Below are positions 1 to 13,394 of a stretch of 64,000 bases of DNA, piece by piece. Position numbers and translations under genes: made by a program. This DNA is from Microbacterium paraoxydans (GTDB taxonomy: Bacteria > Actinomycetota > Actinomycetes > Actinomycetales > Microbacteriaceae). Positions within the stretch are counted from its first letter, which is position 1, and the number at the start of each line of letters is the position of its first letter. The notes beneath the pieces were generated by a model that saw nothing but the letters and a program-made list of their open reading frames with translations, was not told where the DNA came from and ran no database searches. Location of the stretch: positions 668,339 through 732,338 of the forward strand of contig NZ_JAGTUK010000003.1 of assembly GCF_018224615.1 (NCBI RefSeq), written 5' to 3'.

Positions 1-22
1 GGGCGCCCCGTGAGGGACGCCC
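1..22 (-). terminator. Hairpin downstream of ilvC
   Basis: Read on the minus strand, GGGCGTCCC and GGGGCGCCC pair across a TCAC loop, giving a nine-base-pair stem with one G-T pair, 19 bases after the ilvC stop. The window edge cuts off what follows, so a T-run cannot be checked. Confidence 0.5.
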
Positions 23-40
23 GTTCGTTCGAGGATCGAA

Positions 41-1625
<1,585 letters not shown>

Positions 1626-1628
1626 GGC

Positions 1629-3428
1629 TCAGTCCTCCTCATCGAAGGCGGGCGCGTGGTCGCGCGCGTACTGGACGTAGCTGTTGCTGACTCCCTGCGG
1701 CACCATCGGCCACACCATGGAGTCGGCGCTCACCACGAAGTCGATCACCACCGGACGGTCGTTGGTGTCGAGCGCGAGCTGGATGGCGGCGTCGACCTCC
1801 TCCTCCTTCTCCACACGGATCGCGAGGCAGCCGTAGGCCTCCGCGAGCTTCACGAAGTCGGGGATGCGCACGGTGCCATGGCCCGTGTTCAGGTCGGTGT
1901 TGGAGTGACGGCCGTCGTAGAACAGCGTCTGCCACTGCCGCACCATGCCGAGCGAGGAGTTGTTGATGATGGCGACCTTGATCGGGATGTTGTTGATCGC
2001 GCAGGTCGCGAGTTCCTGGTTCGTCATCTGGAAGCAGCCGTCGCCGTCGATCGCCCACACCTGCCGCTCGGGCTCGGCGACCTTGGCCCCCATCGCCGCC
2101 GGGACCGAGTAGCCCATCGTGCCCGCTCCCCCGGAGTTCAGCCAGGCGTTGGGGCGCTCGTACTTGATGAACTGCGCCGCCCACATCTGGTGCTGCCCGA
2201 CACCCGAGGCGAAGATGCCCTCGGGACCGGTCAGCTCGCCGATGCGCTGGATCACGTACTGCGGAGCCAGCAGACCGTCGGTCGTCGGCGCGTAGCCGAG
2301 CGGGAACTCGGTGCGCAGACCGTCGAGGTACGACCACCACTCCTCGATGTCCGGCTTCGTGCCACCCGTGGCGCCGCGGAACGCGGCGTCGAGGTCGGTC
2401 AGCACGTCCCGCACATCCCCCACGATCGGCACGTCGGCGGTGCGGATCTTCGAGATCTCCGCCGGATCGATGTCGACGTGCACGACCTTGGCGTGAGGGG
2501 CGAACAGGGCCGCCTTGCCGGTCACGCGGTCGTCGAAGCGCGCGCCGAGCGACACGATCAGGTCGGCCTCCTGCAGCGCGAGCACGGCCGGGACCGTGCC
2601 GTGCATACCGGGCATGCCCAGGTGCTGAGGGTGCGAGTCGGGGAAGGCGCCGCGTGCCATCAGCGTGGTCACGACGGGGGCGCCGGTCGACTCGGCGAGC
2701 TCCAGCAGCTCGGCGGCCGCGCGACCCCGCACGACACCGCCGCCCACGTACAGCACCGGCTTCTTGGCCTCGGCGAGCAGCGCGGCCGCGGCCTGGATCT
2801 GCTTGCCGTGTGCCTTGGTGACCGGACGGTACCCGGGGAGGTCGATCTTCGGAGGCCACACGAACGGGGCGACGGCCTGCTGCGCGTCCTTCGTGATGTC
2901 CACGAGCACGGGACCGGGGCGACCGGTGCCCGCGATCTCGTAGGCGGCGGCGATCGCGCCGGGGATGTCGGCCGCATCCTTCACCAGGAAGGAGTGCTTC
3001 GTGATCGGCATCGTGATGCCCACGATGTCGGCCTCCTGGAACGCGTCCGTGCCCATGAGCGTGGAGAACACCTGGCCGGTGATCGCCAGCAGCGGCACCG
3101 AGTCCATGTAGGCGTCGGCGATCGCGGTGACGAGGTTCGTCGCGCCGGGACCCGACGTCGCGATGCACACGCCGACCTTGCCCGACGCAGAGGCGTACCC
3201 CTCGGCCGCATGACCGGCCCCCTGCTCGTGACGCACCAGGATGTGCCGCAGCTGCGACGCGTCCATGAGCGGGTCGTAGACCGGGAGGATCGCGCCACCG
3301 GGGAGACCGAAGACGTCGGTCACGCCGAGCAGCTCGAGCGAGCGCACGACGGCCTCGGCACCGGTGATCTCCGGGGCGGATGAACGGGCGGGCGGCCTCG
3401 GCACGGCCGAGACAGTGTCAGCAGTCAT
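1629..3428 (-). CDS. ilvB: Acetolactate synthase large (catalytic) subunit
   Basis: Thiamine-diphosphate enzyme that condenses two pyruvates, or pyruvate plus 2-oxobutyrate, as the first common step of branched-chain amino acid synthesis. At 599 residues it has the usual length. The N-terminal domain holds the catalytic glutamate in [14 protein letters not shown] (about residues 66-79), and the ThDP/Mg2+ motif [19 protein letters not shown] is in the C-terminal third. The ATG is preceded by AAGGAAAG. The 51-base gap to ilvD contains an eight-base-pair hairpin. Confidence 0.97.
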   Translation of the reverse strand: MTADTVSAVPRPPARSSAPEITGAEAVVRSLELLGVTDVFGLPGGAILPVYDPLMDASQLRHILVRHEQGAGHAAEGYASASGKVGVCIATSGPGATNLVTAIADAYMDSVPLLAITGQVFSTLMGTDAFQEADIVGITMPITKHSFLVKDAADIPGAIAAAYEIAGTGRPGPVLVDITKDAQQAVAPFVWPPKIDLPGYRPVTKAHGKQIQAAAALLAEAKKPVLYVGGGVVRGRAAAELLELAESTGAPVVTTLMARGAFPDSHPQHLGMPGMHGTVPAVLALQEADLIVSLGARFDDRVTGKAALFAPHAKVVHVDIDPAEISKIRTADVPIVGDVRDVLTDLDAAFRGATGGTKPDIEEWWSYLDGLRTEFPLGYAPTTDGLLAPQYVIQRIGELTGPEGIFASGVGQHQMWAAQFIKYERPNAWLNSGGAGTMGYSVPAAMGAKVAEPERQVWAIDGDGCFQMTNQELATCAINNIPIKVAIINNSSLGMVRQWQTLFYDGRHSNTDLNTGHGTVRIPDFVKLAEAYGCLAIRVEKEEEVDAAIQLALDTNDRPVVIDFVVSADSMVWPMVPQGVSNSYVQYARDHAPAFDEED

Positions 3429-3458
3429 GACTTTCCTTCTGGTGAACTGTGGAGGACG

Positions 3459-3478
3459 CCGGATGCCGATGCATCCGG
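3459..3478 (-). other. Intercistronic hairpin between ilvD and ilvB
   Basis: CCGGATGC and GCATCCGG pair perfectly around a CGAT loop in the short gap after the ilvD stop. No T-run follows on the minus strand, so it is more likely an mRNA processing or stability element than a full terminator. Confidence 0.4.
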
Positions 3479-3479
3479 G

Positions 3480-5198
<1,719 letters not shown>

Positions 5199-5204
5199 GA
5201 CGAG

Positions 5205-5210
5205 AGTCTA
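5205..5210 (-). promoter_or_regulatory. -10 element of the ilv operon (leaderless)
   Basis: TAGACT on the minus strand is separated from the ilvD ATG by exactly six bases (CTCGTC), so transcription should begin at or within a base of the start codon. Confidence 0.7.
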
Positions 5211-5302
5211 TTCCTGCGCGGAGACCGGTTCGTCCGCCGCCGCCTCCAGAAGCGCGACGATCTGTTGTGGGGAGTCCACACGCGCGCCCCGGCGCGAAGG
5301 GC

Positions 5303-6103
5303 TCAGGCCCCGAACGCGCTCTGACGCTCGTCAGCGAGGGTCTCCAGCAGCGCCGCCACCTGCTCGGGCGACTCCACCCGCAGCGTCGCGGCGCTCTCCC
5401 CCGGGCCGACGCGCACGCCGAGGTCGCCCTCCTGCAGCACGCGCATCGCGTCCTCATCGGTCACGTCGTCTCCCGCGAACAGGATGCCGGTCGCGCGGAA
5501 CCGCTCGCGCAGCACGGCCATGGCCGCGTCCTTCCCCTCGGTGCGCGAGGAGAACTCGAGCACGCGGTGACCCGATCGACGGCGCCAGTGGGGGAACCGC
5601 TCGGCGACGAGCGCATCGATCTCGGCGAAGACGCGCTCCTCGGTCTCCCGGTCCGCACGGCGGGTGTGCACGCCCATGCCGAACGTCTTCGGCTCGAGCT
5701 CGGCGCCCTCGTAGCGGTCGATGATCGGCTGCGCGGCCGCCCACAGCTCCTCGCGGGCACCATCCTCCGTGGCGTCGCCCGGGGCGTCCGCCGCGCCTTC
5801 ACCGGGGAACCAGTACTGTGCGCCGTGCGACCCCGCGAGTGCGATCACCGAGTCGTCCGTGTGCTCCGTGATCTCGCGGAGGTCGTGCATGCTGCGGCCG
5901 GACACGTACGCGACCACGGTGTCGCGCATCGCCGCGAGCCGGGCGACCTGCGTCGCGACGGCCGGAAGCGCCCTCGCCGCCATCGGGTCGACCACCAGCG
6001 GCGACGCGGTGCCGTCGAAGTCCAGGGCGACGACGAGGCGTGGGGTCGTCGCCAGCGTGGTGAGGGCGGCGTCGGCGGTTCCGGGGGTCCAAGGGCGCGT
6101 CAC
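5303..6103 (-). CDS. otsB: Trehalose-6-phosphate phosphatase
   Basis: HAD-superfamily enzyme that dephosphorylates trehalose 6-phosphate to trehalose, an osmo- and desiccation protectant and, in actinobacteria, a glycolipid precursor. In the 266 residues the catalytic motif I is ALDFDGTASPL near residue 25 and the C-terminal motif is FAGDDVTDEDAM. The start is GTG, with GAAGGAG a few bases upstream. It follows otsA by 37 bases on the same strand, so the phosphatase is made with its substrate-producing enzyme. Confidence 0.95.
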   Translation of the reverse strand: MTRPWTPGTADAALTTLATTPRLVVALDFDGTASPLVVDPMAARALPAVATQVARLAAMRDTVVAYVSGRSMHDLREITEHTDDSVIALAGSHGAQYWFPGEGAADAPGDATEDGAREELWAAAQPIIDRYEGAELEPKTFGMGVHTRRADRETEERVFAEIDALVAERFPHWRRRSGHRVLEFSSRTEGKDAAMAVLRERFRATGILFAGDDVTDEDAMRVLQEGDLGVRVGPGESAATLRVESPEQVAALLETLADERQSAFGA

Positions 6104-6140
6104 AGGTTCTCCTTCGAGGGATGGGCGGGTGCCGGCGGGC

Positions 6141-7547
<1,407 letters not shown>

Positions 7548-7571
7548 GGGGGCTCCTTGGGGGTTTCGTCC

Positions 7572-7577
7572 AGGCTA
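7572..7577 (-). promoter_or_regulatory. Candidate -10 of otsAB
   Basis: TAGCCT lies in the 61-base gap after the MFS gene and would give an approximately 18-base leader carrying the AAGGAG ribosome site of otsA. This is unlike the leaderless genes elsewhere in the window. Confidence 0.45.
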
Positions 7578-7608
7578 TCGAGGAACCGCTCCCGCCGCTG
7601 ATCTGCGC

Positions 7609-8871
7609 TCAGGGCTTGACGAGAGCCCGTCGACCATTCACACCGCTGAGCGCCCAGTTGGCCACGCCCGCGCCGAACGCGATCGCCGCGGCCACCATCG
7701 GCAGCAGCAGAGCCGCCTCGGTTCCCGCGCTCTCGGCGAGTTCCCCCGCCACCGCGGCACCGATCGACTGCCCCACCACGACACCGGAGCCGAGCATGGT
7801 CATGACCGTCGCGGACCGCCCGCGAGGGCTCCGCGCTGCGCCGAAGCTGTACTGGGTGACAAGCGTGGGACCGATACCGATACCCATGATGGCCAGCGCG
7901 ATCATCATGGTCGCCGGGCTGTCCACGAACCCGAGCAGCAACGTCCCCGCCAGCAGGATCGCGGAGAACACGAGCCACCGCGCCCGCAGCGTGAAGCGTG
8001 CCGGGAGCCACGCGACGCCGAGAGCGAGCGCCGCCGAACCGACGCCCATCACGCCGTACAGCAGACCCGCCTGCTCGGGAACGCCGCGGTCGGCCATGAA
8101 CGACGTGAGCGAGGTGAGCATGGCGCCGAAGAACAGCCCGACGCCCAGGATGCCGAGCACCACGATGAGCAGCCGGGGCCGGAACAGCTCCGACACCGAT
8201 GAGGGCGCACGTCCGTCGGCATCGCGGTCCTGCGACACGTGACGGCCGCTGGGGTGCAGGGCGAACGCCCCCACGAAGACCAGCGTCAGCGCGGCCGCGC
8301 CGACGAGCGGAGCCCACGGCGCGAGGGCCGACGCGAGAAGGCCCACCAGGAACGGCCCGAACACGAACACGGTCTCGTCGGCCGCCGACTCGTACGCCAT
8401 GGTGCCGGAGATGGTCCTGGTGCGACGCTCCTCGGGCATGCGCTCCACGATCAGGGTGACCAGCCGGGAACGCGACAGCGGGGCCACCTGGGGTGCCGTC
8501 GCGCCGATCCCCACCGCCGCCAGCAGCACGAAGCCGTCCGCCGCCGGACCGTACACGACGGCGGTGAACAGCAGCAGCATCGCGGCGTTGCCGAGCGCCA
8601 GGACGAGGAGCACCGCACGCTGACCGAACCGATCGGCCGCGGCGCCCAGCAGCGGACCGAAGCACGCGGTGCCGAGGCCGACGGCGGCGGAGGTGAGGCC
8701 GCCGAGGGCGAGCGAGCCCCGGGCGGAGACCACCACCGTGAGCACACCGACGACCATCATGGCGAACGGCAGTCGCGCGATGAAGGCGATCAGGAAGTAG
8801 GGCAGGCCGGCGAGGCGGAAGAGACTGGGCTCGCCGGCACGGGCAGGAGTGGGGACGGAGACGTGTGTCAT
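7609..8871 (-). CDS. MFS transporter, 12-helix, substrate unknown
   Basis: Major facilitator family membrane protein of 420 residues. Alternating hydrophobic segments run through the whole chain, beginning with PYFLIAFIARLPFAMMVVGV near residues 25-44, and a charged cytoplasmic loop sits in the middle (ASLHPSGRHVSQDRD-like region) between the two six-helix halves. I chose the ATG of MTHVSVPTP because the upstream residues are arginine-rich and not membrane-like. It resembles drug/metabolite exporters, but no substrate can be deduced. A 13-base inverted repeat lies just upstream, and the gene reads toward otsAB. Confidence 0.8.
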   Translation of the reverse strand: MTHVSVPTPARAGEPSLFRLAGLPYFLIAFIARLPFAMMVVGVLTVVVSARGSLALGGLTSAAVGLGTACFGPLLGAAADRFGQRAVLLVLALGNAAMLLLFTAVVYGPAADGFVLLAAVGIGATAPQVAPLSRSRLVTLIVERMPEERRTRTISGTMAYESAADETVFVFGPFLVGLLASALAPWAPLVGAAALTLVFVGAFALHPSGRHVSQDRDADGRAPSSVSELFRPRLLIVVLGILGVGLFFGAMLTSLTSFMADRGVPEQAGLLYGVMGVGSAALALGVAWLPARFTLRARWLVFSAILLAGTLLLGFVDSPATMMIALAIMGIGIGPTLVTQYSFGAARSPRGRSATVMTMLGSGVVVGQSIGAAVAGELAESAGTEAALLLPMVAAAIAFGAGVANWALSGVNGRRALVKP

Positions 8872-8880
8872 GGCTCTCGC

Positions 8881-8893
8881 GCGTCGACGACGC
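8881..8893. promoter_or_regulatory. Inverted repeat upstream of the MFS gene
   Basis: GCGTCG-A-CGACGC is a perfect six-base inverted repeat nine bases before the MFS start codon, a position where a repressor could act. Such repeats also arise by chance in GC-rich DNA, and no cognate regulator is adjacent. Confidence 0.25.
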
Positions 8894-9066
8894 GAAGTCG
8901 GGTGCCGCCGCTGTCCGCCGGAGAAGCCGACGGCCGGTAGATACACGGTGTGTGCGGCCGCGGGTGACCCGCGACTCCTCCATGATAACGACCGCTCCTG
9001 GACGCGGGCCCTGCCAGCCTCCGCGCCGTGTTGTCAAGGCACGGGTGCCCCGCGTGCGAGCACGGG

Positions 9067-9072
9067 TAGCGT
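9067..9072 (+). promoter_or_regulatory. -10 element, leaderless small membrane protein gene
   Basis: TAGCGT, six bases (AGGGGC), then the ATG at 9079. Confidence 0.65.
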
Positions 9073-9078
9073 AGGGGC

Positions 9079-9378
9079 ATGCGCTACCTCTTCAGCACCG
9101 GACTCGTCGCCGCGATCTCGGCAGGCATCTCGCTGCTGCGCGGCACCCGCAACGAACCCATCACCTGGCGCTCGCTCCTGTCGTGGGTGAGCTGGGGCAT
9201 CACGATGGCCCTCGCGGTGGGAGCGGTCGTCGACATGCGTCGCGAGCGCCGGGGCATCCCGGTCGACGCGGACTCGCCGCAGTCGGTGAAGAAGTCGAAG
9301 AAGGCGCAGCGTCTGCAGTTCCGCTCCCAGAAGGCCCTCGCCGACGCCCAGGGGCACGCGCAGGACAAGCGCTCCTGA
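9079..9378 (+). CDS. Small membrane protein of unknown function
   Basis: A 99-residue protein I do not recognise by family. It has two hydrophobic segments, about residues 4-20 (LFSTGLVAAISAGISLL) and 33-51 (LLSWVSWGITMALAVGAVV), followed by a strongly basic, lysine/arginine-rich cytoplasmic-looking tail of about 45 residues (KKSKKAQRLQFRSQKALA). Codon use matches the surroundings. The promoter sits directly on the start codon, and the gene converges on the thiolase gene 27 bases away. A structural or accessory membrane role is possible, but nothing points to a function. Confidence 0.7.
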   Translation: MRYLFSTGLVAAISAGISLLRGTRNEPITWRSLLSWVSWGITMALAVGAVVDMRRERRGIPVDADSPQSVKKSKKAQRLQFRSQKALADAQGHAQDKRS

Positions 9379-9405
9379 CGCACCCCCGGGACTCGCTCCC
9401 ACGGG

Positions 9406-10590
9406 TCAGCGCGTGAGGATGAGCGCCTCCCCCTGACCTCCGCCTCCGCACAGGCCGACGGCGGCGGTACCCCCACCACGGCGCACGAGCTCGTGAGCGG
9501 CGTGCACCACCAGGCGATTGCCGGACGCTCCGATCGGGTGTCCGATCGCGATGCCTCCGCCGTGCACGTTCACGATGTCGCTGCTGAGCCCGAGCTCGGT
9601 CTGGGACCGGGCGACGACAGCGCCGAAGGCCTCGTTGATCTCGACCACGTCGAGGTCCGCGGGTGCGATGCCCTGCTTCTCGCACGCACGCTCGATCGCC
9701 CGCGCGGGCTGCGCCTGCAGAGAGTTGTCCGGCCCCGCGGTCTGCCCGCTCGCTCCCACGGTCGCCAGCACGGGCCAGCCCTTCTCCTCCGCGACACGAC
9801 GCGTGGCGACCACGACGGCCGAGGCCCCGTCGGAGATCTGCGAGGAGTTCCCCGCGGTGATGCTGCCGCCCTCCGCGAAGGCGGCCCGCAGCCCGGCGAG
9901 CGTCTCGACCGTGGTGTCGGGGCGCACGCCCTCGTCCCTTGTGACGCGTACGGGCGTCCCGCGGCGCTGCGGCACCTCGACCGGCACGATCTCCGCATCG
10001 AGCACTCCGGACTCCTGCGCCGCGGCGGCACGCTGATGCGAGAGCGCAGCGACCTGGTCCTGCGCTTCGCGCGTGAGCCCGTAGCGCTCGTTGTGACGCT
10101 CGGTCGAGGCGCCCATGCTCTCGCGGTCGTACGCGTCGGTGAGGCCGTCGTACGCCAGATGATCGAGCACCTCGACCGTGCCGTACGCCCAGCCGTCGCG
10201 CGACCCCATCAGCAGGTGCGGCGCCCTCGTCATGGACTCCATGCCCGCGGCCACCACGACCTCCGCGTCGCCCGTGCGGATCATCCGGGCGGCGTCGATC
10301 ACCGCCGTGAGCCCCGACAGGCACACCTTGTTGACCGAGTGCGCCGGCACGTCCCACCCGATGCCGGCGCCGATCGCCGCCTGACGAGCGGCGTTCTGGC
10401 CGGAGCCGGCGGCCAGCACCTGCCCCACGATCACCGCATCCACGTCCGCGGGGTCGACGTGGCCCTGCTCCAGTGCTCCGCGGATCGCGAACGACCCCAG
10501 CTGCGGGGCGGTGAAGGCGGCGAGCTGCCCTTTCAGGCGCCCCTGCGGGGTGCGGGCGGCGGCGACGATCACGACGTCGGTGTCACTCAT
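9406..10590 (-). CDS. Acetyl-CoA C-acetyltransferase (thiolase)
   Basis: Thiolase of 394 residues that cleaves acetoacetyl-CoA to two acetyl-CoA or runs in reverse. The nucleophile is Cys90 in NKVCLSGL; the C-terminal active-site motifs GHPIGASG and GLCGGGGQG are intact. It ends the operon started by the two CoA-transferase subunits and overlaps the end of subunit B by eight bases. Together they would convert acetoacetate to acetoacetyl-CoA and then acetyl-CoA. A 3-oxoadipyl-CoA thiolase (pcaF-like) role is the main alternative, but the sequence looks more like the short-chain biosynthetic type. Confidence 0.9.
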   Translation of the reverse strand: MSDTDVVIVAAARTPQGRLKGQLAAFTAPQLGSFAIRGALEQGHVDPADVDAVIVGQVLAAGSGQNAARQAAIGAGIGWDVPAHSVNKVCLSGLTAVIDAARMIRTGDAEVVVAAGMESMTRAPHLLMGSRDGWAYGTVEVLDHLAYDGLTDAYDRESMGASTERHNERYGLTREAQDQVAALSHQRAAAAQESGVLDAEIVPVEVPQRRGTPVRVTRDEGVRPDTTVETLAGLRAAFAEGGSITAGNSSQISDGASAVVVATRRVAEEKGWPVLATVGASGQTAGPDNSLQAQPARAIERACEKQGIAPADLDVVEINEAFGAVVARSQTELGLSSDIVNVHGGGIAIGHPIGASGNRLVVHAAHELVRRGGGTAAVGLCGGGGQGEALILTR

Positions 10591-11251
10591 GGGTACGGGT
10601 CCTTCCGTTCTGCAGTTCCGGGGAGAGCGCGAGGGGCGGCGCGGTGGCCGCCTCGACCTCGTCGATCGTGACGCCCGGGGCCAGTTCCACGAGCACGAGG
10701 CCGTCCGGGGTCACGTCGATGACGGCGAGGTCGGTGATGATGCGGTCGACCACGCCGCGACCGGTGAGCGGGAGCGTGCAGTCGTCGACGATCTTCGCCG
10801 AGCCGTCCTTCGCCACGTGCTCCATCAGCACGATCACCCTGGCCGCTCCGTGCACGAGGTCCATCGCTCCGCCGGGGCCCTTGACCATCTTGCCCGGGAT
10901 CATCCAGTTCGCCAGGTCACCTGTGGCCGAGACCTGCATCGCGCCGAGGATCGCGGCGTCGATCTTGCCGCCGCGGATCATGCCGAAGCTCGTCGCCGAG
11001 TCGAAGAACGCCGCACCGGGGAGTGTCGTGACGGTCTCCTTGCCGGCGTTGATGAGGTCGGGGTCGACGGCGTCCTCGGTCGGGTACGGCCCCACGCCGA
11101 GGATCCCGTTCTCGGACTGCAGCACCACGGTGACGCCCGGCGGCACGTGGTTCGGCACGAGCGTGGGCAGCCCGATCCCGAGGTTCACGTACGAGCCGTC
11201 CCGCAACTCGGCGGCGGCACGGGCGGCCATCTGGTCACGTGTGAGCGCCAT
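10583..11251 (-). CDS. scoB: 3-oxoacid CoA-transferase subunit B
   Basis: The smaller, catalytic subunit of a family I CoA-transferase, which moves CoA from succinyl-CoA to a 3-oxo acid such as acetoacetate. The 222-residue protein has the catalytic glutamate in [12 protein letters not shown] (about residues 47-58) and the usual [19 protein letters not shown] stretch. Its ATG follows the subunit A stop by one base, typical of this heteromeric enzyme. The start was placed at [13 protein letters not shown]; further upstream the frame is antisense-like coding of subunit A. A 3-oxoadipate CoA-transferase (PcaJ) is the alternative. Confidence 0.9.
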   Translation of the reverse strand: MALTRDQMAARAAAELRDGSYVNLGIGLPTLVPNHVPPGVTVVLQSENGILGVGPYPTEDAVDPDLINAGKETVTTLPGAAFFDSATSFGMIRGGKIDAAILGAMQVSATGDLANWMIPGKMVKGPGGAMDLVHGAARVIVLMEHVAKDGSAKIVDDCTLPLTGRGVVDRIITDLAVIDVTPDGLVLVELAPGVTIDEVEAATAPPLALSPELQNGRTRTHE

Positions 11252-11252
11252 G

Positions 11253-12026
11253 TCAGGCTCCTTCCGCCGCGACGGTGCGTCGCTCGATGCGCTTGGGGAT
11301 GTCGGTGCCGACCTCCACGATGCGGTGCACGAACACCCCGGGCAGGTGCACGGCGTCGGGGTCGAGCTCCCCCGGCTCGACGAGTTGCTCCACCTGTGCG
11401 ATGCAGATCCCCCCGGCCATGGCCGCGAGCGGGTTGAAGTTGCGTGCGGCCTTGGTGAAGACGAGGTTGCCGTGCCGGTCGCCGCGGGCGGCGTGCACGA
11501 GCGCGAAGTCGGTCGTGATGGCCTCCTCCAGCACGAAGTCCTTCGGCTCTCCGCGCACGTCGAACGTGCGCACGTCCTTGGCCGGTGATGCCACCGCCAC
11601 GGTGCCGTCGGGGTGGTAGCGCCGCGGCAGGCCGCCCTCCGCGACCTGGGTGCCGACACCCGTCTGGGTGTAGAACGCGGCGATGCCCGAGCCTCCCGCC
11701 CGCAGCTTCTCGGCGAGCGTGCCCTGGGGCGTCAGTTCGAGCTCGAGCTCGCCGCTGAGGAACTGTCGCTCGAACTCCTTGTTCTCCCCCACGTACGACG
11801 AGGTCATCTTGCGGATGCGCTGCGCGGCGAGGAGGATCCCGAGGCCCCAGTCGTCGACGCCGCAGTTGTTGCTGACGACGCTGAGGTCCGTGGTGCCCTG
11901 CGCGAGGAGCGCCTCGATGAGCGCGATCGGGTTGCCGGAGAGCCCGAAGCCCCCGACCGCGAGAGAGGCACCGTCGGGGATGTCCGCGACCGCCGCGGCG
12001 GCGGAGTCCGATTGCTTGTCGATCAC
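11253..12026 (-). CDS. scoA: 3-oxoacid CoA-transferase subunit A
   Basis: CoA-binding subunit of the family I CoA-transferase. The 257 residues contain the glycine-rich [17 protein letters not shown] segment near residue 25 and the SCOT-like [19 protein letters not shown] and [17 protein letters not shown] stretches. I prefer the GTG start (VIDKQSDS) because GAAGGAG lies just upstream; an ATG 34 codons earlier would run into the regulator's promoter region. It is the first gene of the A-B-thiolase operon and is divergent from an IclR regulator. Confidence 0.9.
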   Translation of the reverse strand: MIDKQSDSAAAAVADIPDGASLAVGGFGLSGNPIALIEALLAQGTTDLSVVSNNCGVDDWGLGILLAAQRIRKMTSSYVGENKEFERQFLSGELELELTPQGTLAEKLRAGGSGIAAFYTQTGVGTQVAEGGLPRRYHPDGTVAVASPAKDVRTFDVRGEPKDFVLEEAITTDFALVHAARGDRHGNLVFTKAARNFNPLAAMAGGICIAQVEQLVEPGELDPDAVHLPGVFVHRIVEVGTDIPKRIERRTVAAEGA

Positions 12027-12118
12027 GTCTGCTCCTTCGGTTCCGTGCTCCCGTCCAGCATCCGTCCGGGCGCGTCCGGGACGCCAGCGCGGTCTTGCGA
12101 TGTGGTCGTGCGACCGGA

Positions 12119-12124
12119 TAGCGT
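12119..12124 (+). promoter_or_regulatory. -10 element of the IclR-type regulator
   Basis: TAGCGT with seven bases before the GTG at 12132, in the gap shared with the divergent CoA-transferase operon. Confidence 0.45.
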
Positions 12125-12131
12125 CCACGAT

Positions 12132-12920
12132 GTGGAATCGACGTCACGGAGCGTTCCCGGCGCCCAGGCCATCGCCCGCGCGGCCGGCCTCCTCCGTTTG
12201 GTCACGGCGTCCGGCGCCGATGGCGCGACACTGCAGGAGCTCGCCCGTGCTTCGGGGCTGTCCCGCTCGACCGTGCACCGGCTGCTCAGCGCGCTGCGCG
12301 TCGAGGGCCTCGTCGATCGCGACCCCGACAGCACGCGGTGGATGCCGGGCCCCGAGCTGTTCTTGATGGGGTCCGTGGCCGCTGCGCGGTATGACGTGAC
12401 CGCCCTGGCACGGGACATCGTCCGCTCGCTCGCGGTCACGACCGAGGAGAGCGCCTTCTTCTCGGTGCGCCGCGCGGACGAGACCGTGTGCCTGCTGCGC
12501 GAAGAGGGCTCGTTCCCGATTCGCTCGTTCGTCCTCAGCGAGGGCGTGCGGTTCCCCCTCGGCGTCGCGAGCGCGGGACTGGCCATTCTGGCGTTCCTGC
12601 CCGACCACGATGTGGATGCGTACCTCGCCCGGCACCCTGAGCTGGAGAGCACCTGGGGCCGTCCTCACGGCCCCGCTCCCCTGCGTGCCCGGCTCGCGGA
12701 GACGAAGGAGCGCGGGTATGCGGTCAACCCCGGACTGATCGTGGAGGGCAGTTGGGGTCTGGGCGCCGCGGTGTTCGATCGCGCGGGACGTCCGGAGTGG
12801 GCGTTGAGCCTGACGGGCGTGGCCTTCCGGTTCGGTCCGGAACGCCAGGCCGAGCTCGGACGCCTCCTTCTCGCGCACGCGCATCAGCTGTCCGCCCGCA
12901 TCGCGAACGTCCGCCGCTGA
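12132..12920 (+). CDS. IclR-family transcriptional regulator
   Basis: A 262-residue regulator with an N-terminal winged helix-turn-helix (LQELARASGLSRSTVHRLLSAL, about residues 36-57) and a C-terminal IclR effector-binding domain beginning near residue 80. IclR proteins bind small acids or CoA-pathway intermediates and usually control the adjacent catabolic genes. It is divergent from the scoA-scoB-thiolase operon, its likely target. The GTG at 12132 was chosen because a -10 hexamer ends eight bases before it; an alternative GTG at 12108 would overlap that promoter. Confidence 0.88.
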   Translation: MESTSRSVPGAQAIARAAGLLRLVTASGADGATLQELARASGLSRSTVHRLLSALRVEGLVDRDPDSTRWMPGPELFLMGSVAAARYDVTALARDIVRSLAVTTEESAFFSVRRADETVCLLREEGSFPIRSFVLSEGVRFPLGVASAGLAILAFLPDHDVDAYLARHPELESTWGRPHGPAPLRARLAETKERGYAVNPGLIVEGSWGLGAAVFDRAGRPEWALSLTGVAFRFGPERQAELGRLLLAHAHQLSARIANVRR

Positions 12921-12929
12921 CGACACTTA

Positions 12930-12959
12930 CATACCAACAGATATATACTGGTTGGTATG
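12930..12959. promoter_or_regulatory. Perfect inverted repeat over the marR start: probable autorepressor operator
   Basis: CATACCAAC and GTTGGTATG are nine-base arms separated by 12 bases. The right arm contains the start codon of the MarR gene, and the -10 hexamer lies between the arms. A dimer bound here would block both RNA polymerase and the leaderless start. Confidence 0.75.
12944..12949 (+). promoter_or_regulatory. -10 element of the marR-MFS operon
   Basis: TATACT lies between the operator arms, seven bases before the ATG at 12957; initiation would fall at the start codon. Confidence 0.7.
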
Positions 12960-13394
12960 AATCGCTTGGACGTGATCCCCTCGCTGGTGCTGTCGGGGTA
13001 CGCGCTGGGACGGATCGCCGCCCAGGAGGCCGGTAACGACGCGCCCGCCGCTCAGTGGAGAGTGCTCAGCCTCCTCACTCAGGCGGGACCCTGCCGAGTG
13101 GGCGAGCTCGCGGCGGCCGCGCGCACGACGCAGCCCGGGATGACCAGACTGATCGGCACGCTGGAGCGCGACGGCCTCGTCCGCCGGTCTCCGGACCCCG
13201 ACGATTCCCGGGCGATCGTCGTTGCCATCACGGAGTCCGGCGTCGAGGCCGTCCACTCCTGGCGCGAGGAGTTCCGTTCGATCATCGCCCCGCGATTCGC
13301 CGAACTCACCGACGAGGACTGGTCGGCGCTGACACGCGCCGCCGAGATCCTCGCGGCCCACACCACCACCGACCCCTCAGGAGCACGCCAGTGA
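12957..13394 (+). CDS. MarR-family transcriptional regulator
   Basis: A 145-residue winged-helix protein with the typical MarR layout: an N-terminal dimerisation helix, recognition segment RVGELAAAARTTQPGMTRLI (about residues 45-64), the wing LVRRSPDPDDSRAIVVAIT (about residues 73-91) with the conserved D-DSRA motif, and a C-terminal helix. The next gene, an MFS exporter, overlaps it by four bases, so this is probably the drug-responsive repressor of that pump. The inverted repeat over its own start suggests autoregulation. Confidence 0.92.
   Translation: MNRLDVIPSLVLSGYALGRIAAQEAGNDAPAAQWRVLSLLTQAGPCRVGELAAAARTTQPGMTRLIGTLERDGLVRRSPDPDDSRAIVVAITESGVEAVHSWREEFRSIIAPRFAELTDEDWSALTRAAEILAAHTTTDPSGARQ

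Noticed and set aside
10583..12026. Assignment of the CoA-transferase/thiolase operon to the beta-ketoadipate pathway (pcaIJF)
   Set aside because: The subunits resemble 3-oxoacid (SCOT-type) transferases and the thiolase the acetoacetyl-CoA type; no other pca gene is present. It remains an alternative.
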